Shown: piece after piece, positions 1 through 5,815 of the stretch
Position numbering within the stretch: the first letter of the stretch is position 1
Layout of the letters: every line of letters starts with the position of its first letter
NCBI GenBank assembly: GCA_946535695.1
Contig: CAMNDS010000052.1
Location: forward strand, 1 to 6,413
Direction of reading: 5' to 3'
Length of the DNA stretch: 6,413 nucleotides
From: an uncultured Clostridia bacterium
GTDB lineage: Bacteria; Bacillota; Clostridia; Oscillospirales; Acutalibacteraceae
The notes under the pieces: model-generated
What the model was told of the DNA's origin: nothing
Database searches by the model: none
Seen by the model: only the letters and a program-made list of their open reading frames with translations
Position numbers and translations under genes: made by a program

Positions 1-97
1 AACAAATGAACTGCATAAAGCGCTTAATGCCAAGGTTTTTACGAATTTTCTCGACAAAAATTTAAAATTTATGTGGTACTATGACCACAACATTTAG
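1..97 (+). CDS. C-terminal tail of an unidentified protein (truncated by window start)
   Basis: Reading from base 2, the sequence is open for 31 codons to a TAG stop at 95-97. The peptide begins TNELHKALNAKVF and ends LKFMWYYDHNI. It has a soluble, mixed-charge composition that looks like real coding, whereas the neighbouring frames stop sooner or give unlikely peptides. No family is recognisable from so short a tail. The next gene starts about 210 bases downstream on the same strand, so it need not be in the same operon. The coding call is an inference from composition and frame only. Confidence 0.5.
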   Translation, partial: TNELHKALNAKVFTNFLDKNLKFMWYYDHNI

Positions 98-136
98 TTA
101 ATCAAAAAAATTATAATTTGTCAAGTGTTTTTATAT

Positions 137-165
137 TTTTTCCCAACAAATAAATTTTTTATAAT
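137..165 (+). promoter_or_regulatory. Weak candidate promoter for the glycosyltransferase operon
   Basis: A perfect -10 hexamer, TATAAT at 160-165, lies 17 bases after a poor -35 match, TTTTTC at 137-142. It would start transcription near 172 and leave a leader of about 135 bases containing the hairpin at 203-225. A second candidate -10, TATGAT at 272-277, has no convincing -35 but lies closer to the gene. In DNA this AT-rich, TATAAT arises often by chance, so support is weak. Confidence 0.25.
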
Positions 166-202
166 TCTGTCTTTTAAAATTGAAAAATTAAGTCAAAAAT
201 AT

Positions 203-225
203 TCTCTCCGGCGTCGCCTGAGAGA
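203..225. other. Imperfect hairpin between the upstream gene tail and the operon
   Basis: Arms 203-212 and 216-225 pair over ten positions with one C/T mismatch (209/219) around a three-base loop. The core is CTCCGGC on the left and GCCTGAG on the right. No T-run follows on the plus strand. On the minus strand the stem is followed by ATATTTTTGAC, which would suit a terminator in that direction, but no minus-strand gene precedes it. It may be a decayed terminator of the upstream gene or a leader element of the operon. The left arm shares TCTCCGG with the terminator at 6177-6204. Confidence 0.45.
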
Positions 226-296
226 TTATCTGTTATCAGTTTAGAAAGAAATCTATTGTTTATTTTTGAATTATGATAAAATAGGTTTTAGTACGT

Positions 297-301
297 GGAG
301 G
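297..301 (+). promoter_or_regulatory. Ribosome binding site GGAGG that fixes the glycosyltransferase start
   Basis: GGAGG lies six bases before the ATG at 308. An in-frame TTG at 266 would extend the protein by 14 residues, but it has no purine-rich site in front and would place this Shine-Dalgarno inside the gene. The ATG at 308 also begins directly with the expected first strand of the glycosyltransferase fold. Confidence 0.85.
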
Positions 302-307
302 GTAAGG

Positions 308-1243
308 ATGTATAAAATTGCTTGGCTTATACCATGCTATAACGAAGAAAAAACTGTCGCAAAAGTTATAAAAGGCTGCCGAAAGGTTTTGCCAGAATCT
401 TACATATATGTTTATAATAATAATTCTAATGATAAAACTTTTGCAATTGCTTTTGAGTTTTCTGAGAATGATGAAAGAATATTTTTAAAAAATGAACCTC
501 GTCAAGGAAAAGGCAATGTAATAAGGAGCATGTTGAGAGATATCAATGCGGATTGCTACATAATTATTGATGGTGATGATACATACCCGACTGAAATAGC
601 AAAAGATATGGTGAGTTATGTTTTGAATGGACAAGCAGACATGGTTATTGGTGATAGGATTTCTTCAACCTATTTTACTCAAAACAAACGTTTGTTTCAT
701 AACTTTGGCAATGTGCTTGTTAGTAAATTAATAAATTTTATTTTTAAATCAAATATTAAAGACATAATGACGGGATATAGAGCTATTAGCAAATCATTTG
801 CCAAAGGTTTTCCGGTCATGTCAAAAGGTTTTGAAATCGAAACTGAAATTTCTATTCATGCAATAGATAAAAATTTTTTAATTAAAGAAATCCCAGTTGA
901 ATATCGCGATCGTCCTGAGGGTTCGGAATCAAAACTTGATACTTACTCTGACGGTTTTAAAGTCTTAAAAACGATTTTTAAATTATTCAAAGAATATAAA
1001 CCTTTTGCATTTTTCGGTTTTATTTCAATAATATTTTTCGTTATAGCTCTGGTCATGTTTTTACCTGTTGTTGCTGATTATTTAAAAACCGGATTAGTTC
1101 CTAAATTACCATCTTTAATAGTTTCTGGAATATCGTTAGTTTGTTCTCTACTTTCATTTTTTGTTGGGATTATTTTAGATTTTCAAGTAAAAAAGCATCG
1201 TATACTTTACGAATTATTAACAAATTACTATTTAAAAAAATAG
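308..1243 (+). CDS. Family 2 glycosyltransferase, polyprenyl-phosphate sugar synthase type, with two C-terminal membrane helices
   Basis: This 311-residue protein looks like the DPM1/GtrB branch of family 2 glycosyltransferases. Such enzymes move a sugar from a nucleotide sugar onto a polyprenyl phosphate at the cytoplasmic face of the membrane. From the ATG at 308, the first strand and nucleotide loop are at residues 4-14 (IAWLIPCYNEE), RQGKG is at 65-69, the metal- and donor-binding DGDDTYP is at 88-94, DIMTGYRAISK is at 152-162, and the acidic FEIETEI stretch is near 175-181. After the catalytic domain two hydrophobic segments, about 233-258 and 269-291, should anchor it in the membrane, followed by a basic tail. 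The start is set by GGAGG at 297-301. The DUF6020-like gene follows after 18 bases, so the two are probably co-transcribed and may act in sequence. Family membership is clear. The sugar and the lipid are not readable from the sequence. Confidence 0.93.
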   Translation: MYKIAWLIPCYNEEKTVAKVIKGCRKVLPESYIYVYNNNSNDKTFAIAFEFSENDERIFLKNEPRQGKGNVIRSMLRDINADCYIIIDGDDTYPTEIAKDMVSYVLNGQADMVIGDRISSTYFTQNKRLFHNFGNVLVSKLINFIFKSNIKDIMTGYRAISKSFAKGFPVMSKGFEIETEISIHAIDKNFLIKEIPVEYRDRPEGSESKLDTYSDGFKVLKTIFKLFKEYKPFAFFGFISIIFFVIALVMFLPVVADYLKTGLVPKLPSLIVSGISLVCSLLSFFVGIILDFQVKKHRILYELLTNYYLKK

Positions 1244-1261
1244 TATAACTTTAAGGATTAT

Positions 1262-3121
1262 ATGACAATTTTTTATGTTTTAACAAATTTGTTAAAAAAT
1301 AGATTTAGTGATTTTTTATTTTTAATTTGCTTTATTTGTAGTTTGTTTATTTTAAAAGATATTAAATATTATTCAAATAGTATAATTTTAGTTTTAATTT
1401 CACCAATTTTGTATATTTTTTACAAGAAAGCATTTTATATTAATAAAGGAAAAATTAGTTTGGAGTATACCTTTACTCCGGCAATTTTATTTTCAATTTT
1501 TACTGTTATTGGTAAAAGTTTTGATGATTATGGAAGTTTGAATTCATTAATTGGTTCTCCAACATTGATTTTTAATACTATTTTGAATTTATTGGGATAT
1601 TTTTCATTTTTTTTCTGTATTATCAATTTGATTTTTTACAAGATAAATTCACCAATTAAAAAAAATAAAGCAATTAATTTTAAGAAAAATAAACTATTAA
1701 GTTTAATTTTTTACGAAAAACCTTTATTGTTTTCGTGGATAATAATTTTTACTTTGTGGCTTCCGTATTTAATTGCAAGTTATCCAGGGAGATTTTTAGG
1801 CGATACACTGTCTCAGCTTCAGCAGTTTTTTGGCATAGGCAACCCTACGCAGTGGCAGCAAGTTATATTAATAGACCCTAGTATGCTAATAACACAACAT
1901 CATCCTGTTTTTCATACAGTATTTTTGGGCTCATGTGTCTATATCGGCAGAATCTTGTATTCTGATAATTTTGGGATGTTCATATATACTTTCATTCAAT
2001 ATATAACTATATCGTTTTCTTTTGCATTTGCGTTTTGGTATATTGTAAAAATAAAATCAAAAGATATTATCAAATTTTTTGCAATTTTATTTTTTTCTTT
2101 TTTCCCTTTATTCCCTATGATGTCAACTCTTGCAACAAAAGATGGATTATTTTCCGCATTTATGTTAATTTTCAGCATATTTTACATCCAAATAATTGCC
2201 AACCCTGAAAGTATATTAAAAGTTCCTAAACGATTTTTATGTTTTTTTATTATTACAATCTTGTGTTTTTTATCACGAAATAATGGGATTTATTCTATAA
2301 TAATTTCATTTTTAGTTCTTATAATTTTGTTCAGAAAAAATATTAAAGTACGAAAATTTTTGATTTATTTAACTTTAAGTACTCTGGCTTTATTTTTTTC
2401 TTATACAAATATTTTATTGCCTATGTTTAAAATTTCTAAAGGTAGCATAAGAGAAGTTTTATCAGTACCTTTTCAGCAAACTGCCAGATATTTGCGTGAT
2501 CACGGAGACGATGTAAAACCTTACGAACACAAAGCAATAAATAAAGTTTTAGATTATGATAAACTTGCATCACTTTACGACCCTTTAATATCTGATCCTG
2601 TTAAACAAACATTTAAAAAATTGAGTACTAAAAAAGATTTATTGCATTATTTTAACGTATGGTTTAGAATGTTTTTAAGGCATCCATTAAATTATTTAAA
2701 TGCATTTATTCATAATACTTATGGATATGTATATTGCTCAAAACATCCGTTTTATTTTTATCCACTTTCAGAAAATCATCCGGAAATGATTGGAGAAGGA
2801 TTTAATATAATTAGACCAAAAATTACTCAAAAAATTGCTTCAAAGATGGATAAATTTATTGATTTTATATCCTCAGTACCTTTGATCGAACTTTTGTTTT
2901 CATCGGGAATATATTCTTATTTTCTTATTTTAATTAGTTTTTTGTTATTTTATAAAAACAAAAAATACTTTTTTACATGTGTGCCTTCTTATACTTTGTT
3001 GCTGACATGCTTTTTATCTCCAGTTAATGGTAATATTTACAGCAGATATACCTTGCCTATTATATTCATAATTCCAATTTTATCTGCTGTCTGCTTTAAA
3101 ATTTTAAAAATAAAATATTAA
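1262..3121 (+). CDS. Polytopic membrane protein, DUF6020-like (probable GT-C type glycosyltransferase)
   Basis: This 619-residue protein is strongly hydrophobic, with roughly a dozen or more predicted membrane segments across its length and a larger soluble stretch at about 390-545. Family-like motifs are visible: YPGRFLGDT at 174-182, an HHPVFHT motif at 213-219, TKDGLFS at 292-298, SRNNG at 338-342, VPFQQTARY at 402-410, and SPVNG with RYTLPI at 586-600. These match my recollection of DUF6020 proteins, common in Firmicutes. The Asp after the first membrane region and the many helices resemble GT-C enzymes that use polyprenyl-phosphate sugars outside the membrane. The gene sits 18 bases behind a family 2 glycosyltransferase of the type that makes such donors, which supports that role by context only. 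AAGGA at 1253-1257 precedes the ATG. The stop overlaps the ribosome site of the next gene. Coding is AT-rich: 2341-2400 has 12 G or C in 60. The biochemical role is inference. Confidence 0.85.
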   Translation: MTIFYVLTNLLKNRFSDFLFLICFICSLFILKDIKYYSNSIILVLISPILYIFYKKAFYINKGKISLEYTFTPAILFSIFTVIGKSFDDYGSLNSLIGSPTLIFNTILNLLGYFSFFFCIINLIFYKINSPIKKNKAINFKKNKLLSLIFYEKPLLFSWIIIFTLWLPYLIASYPGRFLGDTLSQLQQFFGIGNPTQWQQVILIDPSMLITQHHPVFHTVFLGSCVYIGRILYSDNFGMFIYTFIQYITISFSFAFAFWYIVKIKSKDIIKFFAILFFSFFPLFPMMSTLATKDGLFSAFMLIFSIFYIQIIANPESILKVPKRFLCFFIITILCFLSRNNGIYSIIISFLVLIILFRKNIKVRKFLIYLTLSTLALFFSYTNILLPMFKISKGSIREVLSVPFQQTARYLRDHGDDVKPYEHKAINKVLDYDKLASLYDPLISDPVKQTFKKLSTKKDLLHYFNVWFRMFLRHPLNYLNAFIHNTYGYVYCSKHPFYFYPLSENHPEMIGEGFNIIRPKITQKIASKMDKFIDFISSVPLIELLFSSGIYSYFLILISFLLFYKNKKYFFTCVPSYTLLLTCFLSPVNGNIYSRYTLPIIFIIPILSAVCFKILKIKY

Positions 3122-3131
3122 GGAACAAAAT

Positions 3132-3692
3132 ATGATTATAGCTACAAACAATAATGATAAATTGAATGAAATCAAAAAAATATTGACAGGGTTTCAAATT
3201 TATTCGCTTAAAGAAAAAGAAATTTATTTAGAAATATCTGAAGATCAAAAAACTTTTTTAGGTAATGCCAAAAAGAAAGCTATTGAAGTATACAAACTTG
3301 CCAAAGAAGAAACTATAGCAGACGATTCCGGATTATGTATAAATTGTTTGAATGGCTTTCCTGGAGTTATGACACATAGATTTTTAGGTAAAAATGTAAA
3401 TGATAGAATAAAAAACGAATATTTAATAAATAAAGTAAATAAATACAATGATAGAAGTGCAAAAGTAATTTGTGATTTAGTTTATTATAATGGAAAAGAT
3501 ATTATAATTAGTGAAGGTGTAATAAATGGTTTCATTGCTAAAAGTCCAAAAGGTTGCAATGGATTTGGATTTGATGAAATATTTGAGCTTCCAAACGGAT
3601 TAACTCTTGCCGAGCTGACGCCTGATGAGAAAAATCAATTAAGTGCTCGCGCTTTTGCACTAAAAAATTTAAAAAAAAAATTACAAATTTAA
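3132..3692 (+). CDS. rdgB: RdgB/HAM1 family XTP/dITP pyrophosphatase
   Basis: This 186-residue cytoplasmic enzyme should hydrolyse non-canonical purine triphosphates (XTP, dITP, ITP) to the monophosphate and pyrophosphate, keeping damaged bases out of DNA and RNA. It starts with the substrate loop TNNNDKLNEI (5-14), then FLGNAKKKA (42-50), the catalytic ADDSGL (63-68; Asp65 is the likely general base), GFPGV (75-79), the base-recognition segment GFGFDEIF (144-151), and AEL followed by SAR at 171-173. Two departures from the best-studied enzymes are seen: SAR replaces the common SHR, and the stretch after PGV reads MTHRFLG rather than the usual YSARY type. The length is a little under the typical 195-200. 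AAGGA at 3120-3124 overlaps the stop codon of the preceding gene, ten bases before this ATG, so it is translated from the same message as the two glycosylation genes. There is no evident functional link to them. Confidence 0.95.
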   Translation: MIIATNNNDKLNEIKKILTGFQIYSLKEKEIYLEISEDQKTFLGNAKKKAIEVYKLAKEETIADDSGLCINCLNGFPGVMTHRFLGKNVNDRIKNEYLINKVNKYNDRSAKVICDLVYYNGKDIIISEGVINGFIAKSPKGCNGFGFDEIFELPNGLTLAELTPDEKNQLSARAFALKNLKKKLQI

Positions 3693-3793
3693 AATTCACG
3701 TTGATATAGCACTACTAAAATAAAATTTTTTTCGGAATTAAAAAACTTAAATCAAATTGTTTATAATTAAACTGCAAAATAATAATAAGAATC

Positions 3794-3818
3794 TGGCCTC
3801 CTTCGCTGTCGGAGGCCA
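3794..3818. terminator. Hairpin terminator between convergent transcription units
   Basis: Arms TGGCCTCC (3794-3801) and GGAGGCCA (3811-3818) pair perfectly over eight bases with a nine-base loop. Read on the minus strand, it lies 16 bases past the stop of the Cys-rich gene and is followed by ATTCTTATTATTATTTTG, a broken U-rich tail. On the plus strand, about 100 bases after rdgB, the tail is poorer in T. It probably serves mainly the minus-strand gene and may also stop the operon. No other good hairpin lies at 3693-3793. Confidence 0.75.
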
Positions 3819-3834
3819 TTCCTTAAAACAAAAT

Positions 3835-5091
3835 TTATTTTTTGGTGCATGCCTGGATTTTTTGATAAAGATCGCCTTCTTTAGGATAAACTATAAATTT
3901 ATCTTCACCATTGTTCACTAAAGCTTTAATATAACCATTTAATTTGTCTTCATTAAGAAAATTTGTACGTTTACTAGATCTTGTTGGACACAAAACTAAA
4001 ATTTTATTACCAGCTTTTAGTGTATCGTATACTTTATTAAACTTGTCTACGTCGAAATTGCGTCCGTTTTGATCATAAAAACACTTCTCAAACGAACTAT
4101 AAATATTCACATTTTCAACCTTTTCTTTATCTTCACAAAGAACAATTACGCGATCCTTCCATTCACCATCTAACTTTTCATGTATATACTCTTTAATTAC
4201 TTTTGCCTGATAAGATTCAATATAATTCTTTAATTCTTTTACTTTAACAATCTTTAGACAATCGCTAGGTTTTTCAGGAAACCGAGTTGGCTCCACAACT
4301 AAAATGTTATCCCCGACTTTTAGCGCATCATCTATTTCATAAAACTTTTCTTCGTCGAAAGTGCCTTCGTAGTCAGCACGCATGCAACTACTAATAAATT
4401 TAAGACGTTGTTCTTCTGGCATATCAGTAGAAAAATATACGCGACAATTCCATTCAGTTTTTAATTTTTTACTTATTAATTCATCAACTTTGTTTGAAAT
4501 CGTCACATTAGTATTAAAAATACTGTTAACGTGATAATACGAAGTATTACTATTAAATTTACATATTGGACATTTAAGCTTAGCTGTCTGTTGATCCAAT
4601 AAAATTTTGTTACAATACAAACACCCACAAACCATATGCCCACATTGTAGTATAATTGAATTATCAAATTTATCTTTGAAAACCCCAAGTTTTTCTTGAG
4701 CCAAACGCGCCTCATCACATCTATTAAAATTGGTATTTAGTATGCATTTTTTCATTCCTGCTTTCGTTTGAAACTCATCAAAACATCTTTTAAGGCATTC
4801 ATCACTACTACAAACATAAATTTCAAGACCAGTAGTAGAAGTATGAACCTTTCTGGCAACTCTTTTATTGCAATATTGACAAGATTCAGGATGTTTGACC
4901 TTGATACCATCCAGAATAGATGATGTAGTCATGTCCGTATTAACTGATTGGTTATCATCGCCTTGATTTCTATGTCCTACGCCTAAATCATCAAGGTGCA
5001 TACCAAAAGTTTGAAGTCCAGAAAATAGAAAGCCAAAACTAAGATAAGCACTTAAGAACTTTGAAAATTTAAAAAATTTAAAAAAACTCAT
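3835..5091 (-). CDS. Exported Cys-rich RING-like protein with a C-terminal tandem repeat, function unknown
   Basis: No known family covers the full 418 residues. Residues 1-30 look like a Sec signal peptide: Lys at 5, 8 and 11, a hydrophobic core from FLSAYLSFG to FLFSG, and possible cleavage near TFG-MHL. A polar linker follows. Residues 71-103 carry C71-x2-C74-x19-C94-x4-C99-x3-C103, resembling YHS/TRASH or MYM-type zinc fingers. Residues 150-177 carry C150-x-H152-x2-C155-x-C157-x2-C160-x13-C174-P-I-C177, which reads like the second half of a RING finger. The usual first Cys pair is replaced, if at all, by C116 and C125. Residues 202-296 and 298-392 are two diverged copies of one unit, sharing KL, EW, RV, KF, D-x-LK and ILV-x2-PTR. 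A signal peptide argues for export, so a host- or envelope-directed role is possible, but ubiquitin ligase activity is speculation. The gene has its own promoter, palindrome, ribosome site and terminator, and is richer in GC than the operon it faces. Confidence 0.88.
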   Translation of the reverse strand: MSFFKFFKFSKFLSAYLSFGFLFSGLQTFGMHLDDLGVGHRNQGDDNQSVNTDMTTSSILDGIKVKHPESCQYCNKRVARKVHTSTTGLEIYVCSSDECLKRCFDEFQTKAGMKKCILNTNFNRCDEARLAQEKLGVFKDKFDNSIILQCGHMVCGCLYCNKILLDQQTAKLKCPICKFNSNTSYYHVNSIFNTNVTISNKVDELISKKLKTEWNCRVYFSTDMPEEQRLKFISSCMRADYEGTFDEEKFYEIDDALKVGDNILVVEPTRFPEKPSDCLKIVKVKELKNYIESYQAKVIKEYIHEKLDGEWKDRVIVLCEDKEKVENVNIYSSFEKCFYDQNGRNFDVDKFNKVYDTLKAGNKILVLCPTRSSKRTNFLNEDKLNGYIKALVNNGEDKFIVYPKEGDLYQKIQACTKK

Positions 5092-5099
5092 ACATTACA

Positions 5100-5104
5100 C
5101 TCCT
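5100..5104 (-). promoter_or_regulatory. Ribosome binding site of the Cys-rich gene
   Basis: On the minus strand AGGAG lies eight bases before the ATG at 5089-5091. Another ATG, at 5093-5095, lies between them in a different frame and ends after five codons, so the later ATG is the real start. It leads straight into the signal peptide. Confidence 0.8.
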
Positions 5105-5123
5105 AAAAATTAAATTCAAAAAT

Positions 5124-5137
5124 TTGATAGCTATCAA
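5124..5137. promoter_or_regulatory. Perfect 14-bp palindrome at the predicted transcription start, probable operator
   Basis: TTGATAGCTATCAA is its own reverse complement. It begins five bases after the -10 element of the minus-strand promoter at 5143-5171, so it covers the expected transcription start and the first bases of the message. That is a common position for a repressor site bound by a dimeric regulator. No regulator gene is in the window, so which protein binds is unknown. Confidence 0.5.
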
Positions 5138-5142
5138 GGTGT

Positions 5143-5171
5143 ATTCTAAATAACTAAATTAAAAAAGTCAA
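5143..5171 (-). promoter_or_regulatory. Sigma-70 type promoter of the Cys-rich gene
   Basis: On the minus strand TTGACT (5171 to 5166) and TAGAAT (5148 to 5143) are separated by exactly 17 bases. Each hexamer has five of six consensus bases. Transcription should start near 5136, giving a leader of about 45 bases that contains the palindrome and the AGGAG site. This is one of the two best promoters in the window. Confidence 0.75.
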
Positions 5172-5225
5172 TACATTTTGGAACTAAAAAAGGAAAAAAA
5201 ATGAAAGTTTACTTCATCCGGTAAT

Positions 5226-5260
5226 GTCAAGGCATTGCTTGATTGCACTCCTCATTTCGC
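5226..5260. repeat. Decayed copy of a dispersed intergenic repeat
   Basis: The stretch contains GGCATTGCTTGATTGCACTC followed by CTCATTTCGC. It resembles the widespread intergenic element whose usual form reads like ATTGCTTGATTGCGCTCC then TCGCAATGAC, found in many bacterial genomes and often mis-called as short proteins. The match is from memory and imperfect. A small inverted repeat (TCAAG/CTTGA) lies at its left side. It sits in the spacer between the Cys-rich gene and the tRNA cluster, and no gene is supported there. Confidence 0.4.
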
Positions 5261-5292
5261 GATAAATTTTGACGTAATTTGTTCATATTTGC

Positions 5293-5321
5293 TTGAATTT
5301 TATGATTTTTTATTTTATAAT
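5293..5321 (+). promoter_or_regulatory. Promoter of the tRNA-Leu gene
   Basis: TTGAAT at 5293-5298 and a perfect TATAAT at 5316-5321 are 17 bases apart. Transcription should start near 5328, only a few bases before the tRNA begins at 5335, which is typical of a tRNA promoter. Confidence 0.75.
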
Positions 5322-5334
5322 AAGTTCGTAGCTA

Positions 5335-5420
5335 GCCGATGTGTTGGAATGGTAGACGAGACGGACTCAAAATCCGTTACAGGCAACTGTGTGTGGGTTC
5401 AAGTCCCACCATCGGCACCA
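5335..5420 (+). tRNA. tRNA-Leu (anticodon CAA)
   Basis: The 86-base cloverleaf has acceptor arms GCCGATG/CATCGGC and D stem TTG/CGA. The anticodon stem is ACGGA/TCCGT with loop CTCAAAA, anticodon CAA at 5368-5370. A long variable arm includes ACAG/CTGT, the T stem is GTGGG/CCCAC with loop TTCAAGT, and A73 plus CCA is encoded. The long variable arm fits leucine, and CAA reads UUG codons. A small CAGTG/CACTG inverted repeat at 5419-5435 follows at once, but without an adjacent T-run, so termination there is unsure. Confidence 0.97.
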
Positions 5421-5477
5421 GTGGAAAATACACTGAAGACGGAGAAATAAAAAAATTTATTTTATTTTTTCAATATT

Positions 5478-5506
5478 TTTTCAATAAAAATCATCTCAAT
5501 TATAAT
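5478..5506 (+). promoter_or_regulatory. Probable promoter of the tRNA-Trp gene
   Basis: A perfect TATAAT lies at 5501-5506, with a weak -35 (TTTTCA, 5478-5483) 17 bases upstream. The tRNA begins 30 bases after the -10, which fits a short 5' leader. The AT-rich background lowers confidence in the -35. Read-through from tRNA-Leu is also possible. Confidence 0.5.
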
Positions 5507-5536
5507 GTTTCTCTTGCAATCGGGTATTTTCCATAA

Positions 5537-5613
5537 AGGGGTATAGCTCAGTTTGGTAGAGCAGCGGTCTCCAAAACCGCGTGCCGAGGGTTCGAGTCCT
5601 TCTACCCCTGCCA
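5537..5613 (+). tRNA. tRNA-Trp (anticodon CCA)
   Basis: The 77-base cloverleaf has acceptor arms AGGGGTA/TACCCCT and D stem GCTC/GAGC. The anticodon stem is GCGGT/ACCGC with loop CTCCAAA, anticodon CCA at 5571-5573. The T arm is GAGGG/CCTTC (with a G-T pair) around TTCGAGT, and G73 plus CCA is encoded. It reads the single tryptophan codon UGG, in keeping with TGG tryptophans and TGA stops in the genes here. Confidence 0.97.
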
Positions 5614-5738
5614 AATTTTAGTTATAAATTAGGCTGGTTTATAAAAAAATTCAAAAAATTAACCAATTATGGGTATTATATTTTTTTTAACTTTTAAACT
5701 GCTTTAGTGTATTCCAAAAATTTTTTAGTAAATTTTAA

Positions 5739-5815
5739 CGAGGTGTGGCTCAGTTTGGCAGAGCGCTTGGTTTGGGACCAAGAAGTCGCAGGTTCGAATC
5801 CTGTCACCTCGACCA
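5739..5815 (+). tRNA. tRNA-Pro (anticodon TGG)
   Basis: The 77-base cloverleaf has acceptor arms CGAGGTG/CACCTCG and D stem GCTC/GAGC. The anticodon stem is CTTGG/CCAAG with loop TTTGGGA, anticodon TGG at 5773-5775. The T arm is GCAGG/CCTGT around TTCGAAT, and A73 plus CCA is encoded. The first acceptor base C paired to G72 is characteristic of bacterial proline tRNAs. The 125-base spacer before it has only weak promoter-like words (TTTAAC with TGTATT), so it may rely on transcription from upstream. Confidence 0.97.

Noticed and set aside
266..307. In-frame TTG start that would add 14 residues to the glycosyltransferase
   Set aside because: No ribosome site precedes it, while GGAGG stands six bases before the ATG at 308 and the added residues do not belong to the fold.
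1996..2178. Minus-strand open frame of 60 codons inside the DUF6020-like gene
   Set aside because: It is a shadow of a well-supported membrane protein gene, with no ribosome site and no family resemblance.
3245..3448. Minus-strand open frame of 67 codons inside rdgB
   Set aside because: It lies opposite conserved RdgB motifs and has no independent coding evidence.
4503..4718. Second minus-strand open frame of 71 codons within the Cys-rich gene
   Set aside because: It overlaps the RING-like region in another frame and its peptide shows no domain.
5201..5224. Seven-codon frame MKVYFIR after an AGGA-like site
   Set aside because: It is too short to support as a gene; the purine run is a chance feature of A-rich DNA, though it could be the start of a lost gene.
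5431..5475. AAATAAA/TTTATTT inverted repeat after tRNA-Leu as a terminator
   Set aside because: The stem is A/T only and too weak to call in this AT-rich background.
5235..5536. Two open frames running through the tRNA-Leu gene
   Set aside because: They translate across a complete tRNA and its promoter, and have no ribosome sites.
5623..5647. TTATAAA/TTTATAA inverted repeat after tRNA-Trp
   Set aside because: It is A/T only, has no T-run after it, and is expected by chance in this composition.
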